From assembly GCA_947575805.1 (NCBI GenBank), contig CANPOY010000030.1:1-36939 (forward strand): DNA of 36,939 bases, in the 5' to 3' direction. The notes under the pieces were generated by a model that saw only the letters and a list, made by a program, of their open reading frames with translations, did no database searches and was not told the DNA's origin. The DNA comes from an uncultured Lachnospiraceae bacterium. Lineage in GTDB: Bacteria > Bacillota > Clostridia > Lachnospirales > Lachnospiraceae. Each line of letters begins with the position of its first letter. Position 1 is the stretch's first letter. Shown in pieces: positions 31,798 to 36,939 of the stretch. The translations under genes were made by a program, and so were the position numbers.

Positions 31798-32985
31798 ATG
31801 ATATATGCAGCGATAGTGGGAACGGGAAGTATTGCCAACATGCACGCGGCGGGGCTGCTAACGTTTCCGGAGAGGTGTCGCATTGTGGCGCTCTGTGATA
31901 TATATCCTGAGAAAGCGGAGGCTATGCGGGTAAAATATAATCTGGACTGTCAGGTGTTTGCGGACCATCGGGCCATGCTCTCTTCGGGCATCCCCATTGA
32001 TCTGGTACATATCTGTACGCCTCCCTATGTACATTGTGAGATTGCAGTAAACTGCATGAACGCGGGGTGCAATGTAGTGGTGGAAAAGCCCATGGCAACC
32101 TGTCTGGCAGAATGTGACGAGATGCTGGAGGCGGAAAGGCGGAACCATGTGACTATGGCCTGTATCGCCCAGAACCGCTTCAGGAATCCGGTATATAAGC
32201 TGAAAAAGGTTGTGGAGAGCGGACTGGCGGGCAAACTATGTCTGGCCCAGGTGGACTCTGCGTGGTGGCGGGGGCATTGCTATTATGATCTTTGGTGGCG
32301 GGGAACCTGGGAGAAAGAGGGCGGCGGACCTACGCTGAACCATGCCGTACACCATATTGACATGCTGAACTGGTTGGAAGGGAAACTTCCCCGGGAGGTT
32401 ATGGCCATGCTGGCCAACGTGATGCACGATAATGCGGAGGTAGAGGATCTTTCCCTGGCCTGTCTCAGATACGGGGACGGAAGCCTGGCTCAAATTACCA
32501 GTTCCGTGGTGCACCATGGGGAGGAACAGGGGATTACGCTGCAATGTGCGGATGCCAGGATCTCCGCGCCATGGGATGTGAAAGCGGAGTGCAGCCAGCT
32601 AAATGGGTTTCCGACGCCGGGGGGAAATCAGGAACTGGTGGAGAAGCTGCAGGACTTTTACCGGAGGATACCGGATCTGCCCTACGAGGGCCATACAGGG
32701 GAGATTGACGATGTGCTTACTGCTTTGGAGGCCGGGGGACGCCCCCTGATTACGGGGGAAGATGGCAGGAGAACCGTGGAAGTCATCACTGCTGTCTACC
32801 TATCCGGCTTCAGCGGGCAGACGGTCAGTCTTCCCATCGGGAAGGAGCAGCCCTGCTATACCTTTGAGGGCCTTTTGAAAAGTGCCACACATTTTTACAA
32901 GAAAACGAAGGCGGTGGAAAATTTTGCAGAGGAAAAGATAACCCTGGGAAATTTCGGATTGAAGTGCTATAATGAGAACAATTAA
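31798..32985 (+). CDS. Gfo/Idh/MocA family oxidoreductase
   Basis: A 395-residue NAD(P)-dependent oxidoreductase with the canonical nucleotide loop IVGTGSIANMHA, the EKPMATCLAECDEM catalytic-lysine segment and the later NHAVHHIDML that often supplies a catalytic histidine. GCAGGAGG sets the start at 31798; the frame is open upstream but without a ribosome binding site. Paired with a second, different family member, it suggests a two-step oxidation/reduction such as epimerisation through a keto intermediate, known for some inositol and glycoside pathways. Substrate unknown. Confidence 0.9.
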   Translation: MIYAAIVGTGSIANMHAAGLLTFPERCRIVALCDIYPEKAEAMRVKYNLDCQVFADHRAMLSSGIPIDLVHICTPPYVHCEIAVNCMNAGCNVVVEKPMATCLAECDEMLEAERRNHVTMACIAQNRFRNPVYKLKKVVESGLAGKLCLAQVDSAWWRGHCYYDLWWRGTWEKEGGGPTLNHAVHHIDMLNWLEGKLPREVMAMLANVMHDNAEVEDLSLACLRYGDGSLAQITSSVVHHGEEQGITLQCADARISAPWDVKAECSQLNGFPTPGGNQELVEKLQDFYRRIPDLPYEGHTGEIDDVLTALEAGGRPLITGEDGRRTVEVITAVYLSGFSGQTVSLPIGKEQPCYTFEGLLKSATHFYKKTKAVENFAEEKITLGNFGLKCYNENN

Positions 32986-33021
32986 GCGTGGCATGTCTCA
33001 GTGTCTGCCCGGCATCGTTCA

Positions 33022-33054
33022 CGCATATACATGTTAAAAAGTAATGTATATGTG
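33022..33054 (+). other. Hairpin next to the pdaA-like gene RBS
   Basis: CATATACAT (33024-33032) pairs with ATGTATATG (33044-33052), extended by a G-T wobble and a C-G pair. It ends at the first base of the GAGG ribosome binding site (33054-33057) and could hinder ribosome access. No T-tract. Confidence 0.4.
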
Positions 33055-33061
33055 AGGCCCT

Positions 33062-34042
33062 ATGAGAACGATTTTTGTAAAAGACGAGCTGGATAAAATC
33101 ATACATAATGAACACATTAACTGGAAAAAGGTTATTCCGACGGCAGTATTTCTGGTGGCAATGTTCTTCCTTGGCAGGGTTACGGCGCAGTCTATGCTGG
33201 AAGCGCAGGAGGCTGCGGGACAGACGGCGCTGTCAGATCAGAAGGGGACGGTAGGACAGATGGCGGCCGGAGAAATCGGTGCAGACCAGATCTCTGCGGA
33301 TCAGGCAGACTTGCTGGCAGATACGGAAAACTGGGGGCTGGGGTTTGGCAAAAGCGGCGAGAAGCCCACGGGAAATGCTACCGTAGATGAAATGAAAAAA
33401 TATGATGCGTATTATATGGCAGACGGAGATGAAAAGGTGTTGTATCTCACCTTTGACTGCGGCTATGAGAACGGCAACACGGAAGCCATACTGGATGCGC
33501 TGAAGGCACATAATGCACCGGCAACATTTTTTGCGGTAGGGCATTTTCTGGAGTCTGCGCCGGATCTGGTAAAGCGCATGGTAGCCGACGGACACACTGT
33601 GGGTAATCATACATATCATCATCCGGACATGTCGAAAATATCCGATGCGGATTCATTTGCAAAGGAAATGAATGACGCGGCAGCTCTGTTCAGAGAGGTG
33701 ACGGGCACGGATATGGCTATGTATTACAGGCCGCCCCAGGGCAAGTACAGCACTGCCAACCTGCAGATGGCAAAGGATATGGGGTATTCCACCTTCTTCT
33801 GGAGCCTTGCCTATGTGGACTGGAACACCGATGCCCAGCCCAGCCACGAGGAAGCTATGGAAAAGCTCATGGGCAGGGTGCATCCGGGGGCTATAGTGCT
33901 GCTTCACAACACATCTAAGACCAACGGTGAAATACTGGATCAGGTGCTGACAAAATGGGAGGAGATGGGATATACTTTCAGACCCCTGTCGGATTTCACG
34001 GAATCCGATGACGGTGGAAACACCGGTGGGACAGCAAATTAA
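33062..34042 (+). CDS. pdaA: Polysaccharide deacetylase, PdaA-like
   Basis: A 326-residue membrane-anchored NodB-domain (CE4) protein. One hydrophobic segment (about 24-40) is followed by an acidic linker and the NodB domain. The metal-binding aspartate lies in TFDCGYENGNT and the metal histidines in GNHTYHHPD; YYRPPQGKY and VLLHNTS complete the active site. TFD-x-GYENG rather than TFDDGP is characteristic of PdaA, which removes acetyl groups from N-acetylmuramic acid to make the muramic-delta-lactam of spore cortex. Cortex function is inferred from that motif and is consistent with a spore former. The gene symbol is by similarity to Bacillus. Confidence 0.82.
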   Translation: MRTIFVKDELDKIIHNEHINWKKVIPTAVFLVAMFFLGRVTAQSMLEAQEAAGQTALSDQKGTVGQMAAGEIGADQISADQADLLADTENWGLGFGKSGEKPTGNATVDEMKKYDAYYMADGDEKVLYLTFDCGYENGNTEAILDALKAHNAPATFFAVGHFLESAPDLVKRMVADGHTVGNHTYHHPDMSKISDADSFAKEMNDAAALFREVTGTDMAMYYRPPQGKYSTANLQMAKDMGYSTFFWSLAYVDWNTDAQPSHEEAMEKLMGRVHPGAIVLLHNTSKTNGEILDQVLTKWEEMGYTFRPLSDFTESDDGGNTGGTAN

Positions 34043-34086
34043 TTGCCTGAGGATTTATTTGCACGGAGGGTTCCGCGGATATTACT

Positions 34087-34101
34087 GAAAACGTCGTTTT
34101 C
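34087..34101 (+). other. Palindrome after the pdaA-like gene
   Basis: GAAAACG, T, CGTTTTC: a near-perfect palindrome 45 nt after the stop codon. It could be a weak terminator stem or a protein site; no T-tract follows. Confidence 0.25.
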
Positions 34102-34163
34102 TGCCTGTAATGTGCGGAAAAGGGGAGCCAGGGGCAGAGGGAAAACGGAAGAGGGAAATCAGA

Positions 34164-35135
34164 ATGGAAATCGTAGAGTTTACGGAGAACTATATTACAG
34201 AGGCAAGACGGCTGGCAGCGGAGAATTATGAGGAAGAGAGGGCACATGTTCCTACTCTGCCGGGGATAAATGAAATTCCCATGGAGCGGGAGCTGACAGC
34301 AAACGGCCTGGGAACAGCAGCAGTGGAGCATGGCAGACTGCTGGGGTTCTGGGGGTGTGTCGGACCTTGGGAGAGGGAATATGGTTCTCTTGCCAGCGGC
34401 GTTTTTACGCCCATACATGCCCATGGGGCAGTACAGGAGGGACGGGCAGAACTCTACCGCAGAATGTACCAGGCACTGGCGGATAAACTGGTACGTAGGG
34501 GAATTGCCTATCATAGTATATCGGTTTATGCCCATGATAATCAGGCGTTGTCAGGGTTGTTTACCTATGGATTCGGGATGCGGTGTGTGGATGCTGTCAG
34601 AGATATGAAGGAAGTTCCAGTGCCGGGCGGAACGGCAGGGACCGTTGTCTTTCGGGAAAGCGGACAGACGGATTTCCCGGAGATAAGGAAACTGCGCGCC
34701 GGCCTGGGCAGACATCTTGGGGAAAGCCCCTGTTTTATCATGATGGATGAGGACAGCATTGCAAACTGGCAGCAGCGCAAGGAAAGCGGTGGAGTGCGTA
34801 TGTTTACAGCCTGGAACGGGAAAGAGCCGGTGGCTTATCTGGAAATAACGGACGAGGGGGAAAACTTTGTGACAGGGGGCCGGGAGGTGCAGAATGTCTG
34901 CGGCGCCTACTGTATGCCTCAATATCGGGGCAGAGGAATCATGCAGATGCTGGTTAATTATGTCATGGGTGTCCTGCAGGCAGAAGGGTATACGAAATTG
35001 GGCGTGGATTATGAGAGCATTAATCCCACCGCCTGGGGATTTTGGAATAAGTATTTTGAGGCTTATACTTATAGCCTGACAAGGCGCATTGTTGAGAGCG
35101 CCTGCAGGGAGGGCTTCCAGGGGCCGGTATCATAA
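34164..35135 (+). CDS. GNAT family N-acetyltransferase
   Basis: A 323-residue cytosolic protein built like a tandem GNAT. The C-terminal half is a clear acetyltransferase domain with the acetyl-CoA-binding loop YRGRGIMQMLVNYV (Q/R-x-x-G-x-G/A type) followed by the LGVDYESINPTAWGFWNKY strand-helix. The N-terminal half (from residue 1, MEIVEFTENYI) looks like a second, degenerate GNAT fold. GAGGG at 34151-34155 selects ATG 34164; the frame is open to 34110 without support. The substrate, a small molecule or a protein amine, is unknown. Confidence 0.85.
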   Translation: MEIVEFTENYITEARRLAAENYEEERAHVPTLPGINEIPMERELTANGLGTAAVEHGRLLGFWGCVGPWEREYGSLASGVFTPIHAHGAVQEGRAELYRRMYQALADKLVRRGIAYHSISVYAHDNQALSGLFTYGFGMRCVDAVRDMKEVPVPGGTAGTVVFRESGQTDFPEIRKLRAGLGRHLGESPCFIMMDEDSIANWQQRKESGGVRMFTAWNGKEPVAYLEITDEGENFVTGGREVQNVCGAYCMPQYRGRGIMQMLVNYVMGVLQAEGYTKLGVDYESINPTAWGFWNKYFEAYTYSLTRRIVESACREGFQGPVS

Positions 35136-35148
35136 CGCTAAAAACATT

Positions 35149-35177
35149 TTGACGAAAGAGCATTCCTATTTTATAAT
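35149..35177 (+). promoter_or_regulatory. guaA promoter
   Basis: TTGACG (35149-35154), a 17-bp spacer and perfect TATAAT (35172-35177). Transcription would start near 35184, giving a leader of about 170 nt that contains the three repeats. Confidence 0.8.
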
Positions 35178-35198
35178 GAGACATGGCATAAAGCTATA

Positions 35199-35320
35199 AT
35201 GCTGCCGGTGTGGAAATGACGGCAAAGATTCGTGACGAAATGCTGTGGCGCGGAAATGACAGCAAAGATTCGTGACGAAATGCTGTCGGCGTGGAAATGA
35301 CAGCAAAGATTCGTGACGAG
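35199..35320 (+). repeat. Three tandem 40/41-bp repeats in the guaA leader
   Basis: Units at 35199-35239, 35240-35279 and 35280-35320, each starting ATGCTG and holding GGAAATGAC and CAAAGATTCGTGACGA. Units 1 and 2 are nearly identical to unit 3 apart from a few bases near the junctions and the degenerate end of unit 3. Each contains the palindrome TTCGTGACGAA (last copy ends GAG) and, across unit ends, ACAGCA pairs with TGCTGT. Period 41 then 40 bp. No long reading frame follows the repeat, so it is not coding. No purine riboswitch core is present. Confidence 0.85.
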
Positions 35321-35326
35321 GTGTGT

Positions 35327-35340
35327 GCCGCTGATGCGGC
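35327..35340 (+). other. Small hairpin before guaA start
   Basis: GCCGC, TGAT, GCGGC: a 5-bp GC stem placed just before the upstream ATG at 35344, which makes that ATG a poorer start than 35356. Confidence 0.4.
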
Positions 35341-35355
35341 GGAATGCGAGGAAGT

Positions 35356-36897
35356 ATGGGGAGAGAAACGGTAATTGTACTGGATTTCGGCGGACAATAT
35401 AACCAGCTAATTGCGAGGAGAGTCAGAGAGTGCAACGTGTATTGCGAGGTGCACCCTTACAGCCTGAGTCTCGATAAGATTCGGGAGATCAATCCGAAAG
35501 GTATTATTTTTACCGGAGGACCTAACAGTGTGTACGGAGAAGATGCTGTTTTGTGCGGGAAGGAAATCTTTGACCTGGGAATTCCGATTCTGGGAATCTG
35601 CTATGGCGCTCAGGCGATGGCCCATTTGCTGGAAGGCCATGTGACGACGGCGCCTGTCAGCGAATACGGTAAGACGGAGGTGGAAGTGGATCGGAGCGCC
35701 GCAATGTTTGCAGGTGTGTCAGGAAAAACGACCTGCTGGATGAGCCATACCGATTACATTGAAAAGGCTCCTGATAGCTTTCGGGTGACGGCGCATACGC
35801 CGGTTTGTCCGGTGGCGGCGATGGAATGTTCAGAGAGAGGATTGTATGCGGTGCAGTTTCACCCGGAGGTCATGCACACTGTAGAAGGCATGACCATGCT
35901 GCGGAATTTTGTACTGAATATATGCGGCTGCAAGGGTGACTGGAAAATGGACTCTTTTGTGGAGACAACGATTCAGACTGTAAGAGATAAGGTGGGAAAG
36001 GGCAGGGTACTTTGTGCTCTTTCCGGGGGAGTGGATTCTTCTGTTGCGGCGGTGCTTCTTGCCAAGGCAGTGGGGAAGCAGTTGACTTGTGTCTTTGTGG
36101 ATCATGGTCTGCTTCGCAAAAACGAAGGTGATGAAGTTGAGGCTGTTTTCGGACCGACAGGTCTCTATGACCTGAATTTTATCCGTGTCAACGCTCAGGA
36201 GCGTTTTTACCGGAAACTTGCGGGAATCACCGAACCCGAACAGAAGCGGAAGATTATCGGCGAAGAGTTTATTCGAGTATTTGAGGAAGAAGCAAAAAAG
36301 ATCGGAGCGGTGGACTTCCTGGTCCAGGGTACGATCTACCCTGATGTGATCGAGTCAGGATTGGGGAAATCGGCAGTGATCAAGTCCCATCACAACGTAG
36401 GAGGTCTGCCGGATTGTGTTGACTTCCGGGAAATCATCGAGCCGCTTCGAATGCTCTTTAAGGATGAGGTCAGGAAAGCAGGACGGGAACTGGGCATTCC
36501 GGAGCATTTGGTATCCCGCCAGCCGTTCCCGGGCCCGGGCCTGGGAGTCCGTATCGTCGGTGAGGTGACCGCCGAGAAGGTGAGAATCGTTCAGGATGCG
36601 GATTATATTTATCGGGAAGAGTTGGCAAAGGCGGGCGCAGACAAAGGGCTGGGTCAGTACTTTGCAACATTGACGAATATGCGTTCAGTGGGTGTCATGG
36701 GGGACGAGAGAACCTATGATTATGCGGTGGCACTTCGGGCGGTGAATACCAGCGACTTCATGACGGCGGAGGCAGCCCACCTTCCCTGGGAGGTGCTGGG
36801 GACTGTGACGAGCCGCATTGTGAATGAAGTGAAGGGGGTCAACAGGGTGTTGTATGACTGTACCGGGAAGCCGCCGGCGACGATAGAGTTCGAATAG
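35356..36897 (+). CDS. guaA: GMP synthase (glutamine-hydrolysing)
   Basis: Converts XMP to GMP using glutamine and ATP, the last step of de novo guanine nucleotide synthesis. With the start at 35356 (GAGG at 35348-35351) the protein has 513 residues, the usual size; ATG 35344 would add four residues. The class I glutaminase holds Cys82 (GICYGAQA) and His169/Glu171 (FHPEV). The ATP-pyrophosphatase domain has the PP-loop SGGVDS (223-228), and the C-terminal dimerisation domain ends in the conserved PPATIEFE. The gene has a strong promoter and an unusual repeat-filled leader, with no purine biosynthesis neighbour. Confidence 0.97.
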   Translation: MGRETVIVLDFGGQYNQLIARRVRECNVYCEVHPYSLSLDKIREINPKGIIFTGGPNSVYGEDAVLCGKEIFDLGIPILGICYGAQAMAHLLEGHVTTAPVSEYGKTEVEVDRSAAMFAGVSGKTTCWMSHTDYIEKAPDSFRVTAHTPVCPVAAMECSERGLYAVQFHPEVMHTVEGMTMLRNFVLNICGCKGDWKMDSFVETTIQTVRDKVGKGRVLCALSGGVDSSVAAVLLAKAVGKQLTCVFVDHGLLRKNEGDEVEAVFGPTGLYDLNFIRVNAQERFYRKLAGITEPEQKRKIIGEEFIRVFEEEAKKIGAVDFLVQGTIYPDVIESGLGKSAVIKSHHNVGGLPDCVDFREIIEPLRMLFKDEVRKAGRELGIPEHLVSRQPFPGPGLGVRIVGEVTAEKVRIVQDADYIYREELAKAGADKGLGQYFATLTNMRSVGVMGDERTYDYAVALRAVNTSDFMTAEAAHLPWEVLGTVTSRIVNEVKGVNRVLYDCTGKPPATIEFE

Positions 36898-36909
36898 TAA
36901 ACAGAAAGC

Positions 36910-36939
36910 CGGGAAGCCGCATAAACAGCGGACTTTCCG
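36910..36939 (+). terminator. Probable guaA terminator, cut by window edge
   Basis: CCGC (36917-36920) pairs with GCGG (36928-36931) around ATAAACA; the stem continues outward as AAG/CTT and CGG/CCG past one bulge. The T-tract, if any, lies beyond the window. Confidence 0.5.

Noticed and set aside
35199..35320. CRISPR array
   Set aside because: The units are contiguous without unique spacers and there are no cas genes.
35184..35355. Guanine/purine riboswitch in the guaA leader
   Set aside because: The conserved three-way-junction and loop sequences are absent; the leader is taken up by tandem repeats.

Overview
The window looks like a chromosomal segment from an anaerobic Firmicute, most likely a Lachnospiraceae-type Clostridium. 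This is inferred from gene content and signals: strong AAGGAGG-type ribosome binding sites, a roughly half-GC composition, a cytosolic Csp-like subtilase with a PdaA-like deacetylase (both spore-associated families), LplB/YtcP-type sugar ABC permeases with a lipoprotein binding protein, and paired Gfo/Idh oxidoreductases. Every convincing gene lies on the + strand. I see no tRNA, rRNA, CRISPR array, insertion sequence or phage gene.

Layout. (1) 1-9248, cell-surface glycopolymer region: a membrane-anchored SGNH-like protein, alpha-phosphoglucomutase (pgcA), two GT2 glycosyltransferases, a polyprenyl-phosphate sugar-1-phosphate transferase, an LCP (LytR-CpsA-Psr) ligase and a third GT2. The set fits making a glycan on undecaprenyl phosphate and attaching it to peptidoglycan; no flippase or polymerase is inside the window. 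(2) 9249-14726: glmS, then htrA behind a row of 11-bp-phased direct repeats, then clpX with a long acidic N-terminal extension. (3) 14727-18930, metal operon: a stand-alone HMA metallochaperone, a P1B ATPase without its own HMA domain, a ZIP transporter, a histidine phosphatase and a free FakA-like C-terminal domain. A consensus promoter is overlapped by an ArsR/SmtB-type palindrome, and the operon ends in a strong terminator. (4) 18931-25775: a Csp-like subtilase whose start codon abuts that terminator, a methyl-accepting chemotaxis protein, a GNAT-like acyltransferase and an ABC-F ATPase. (5) 25776-32985, carbohydrate locus: an AraC regulator, two CUT1 permeases, a lipoprotein binding protein and two Gfo/Idh oxidoreductases. 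The promoter regions of the regulator and of the transporter operon share an element of about 45 bp at the same distance from the -10. (6) 32986-36939: a PdaA-like deacetylase, a GNAT acetyltransferase and guaA, whose leader carries three near-identical 40/41-bp repeats.

The coding content is mostly familiar; the less ordinary material is regulatory. The most interesting items are the shared AraC-locus element, the terminator fused to the subtilase ribosome binding site, the palindrome-bearing repeats before guaA, the four-fold phased repeats before htrA, and the metal-sensor operator with no sensor gene nearby. No wholly new multi-gene system is evident. All family assignments are from reading motifs; no database search was run.
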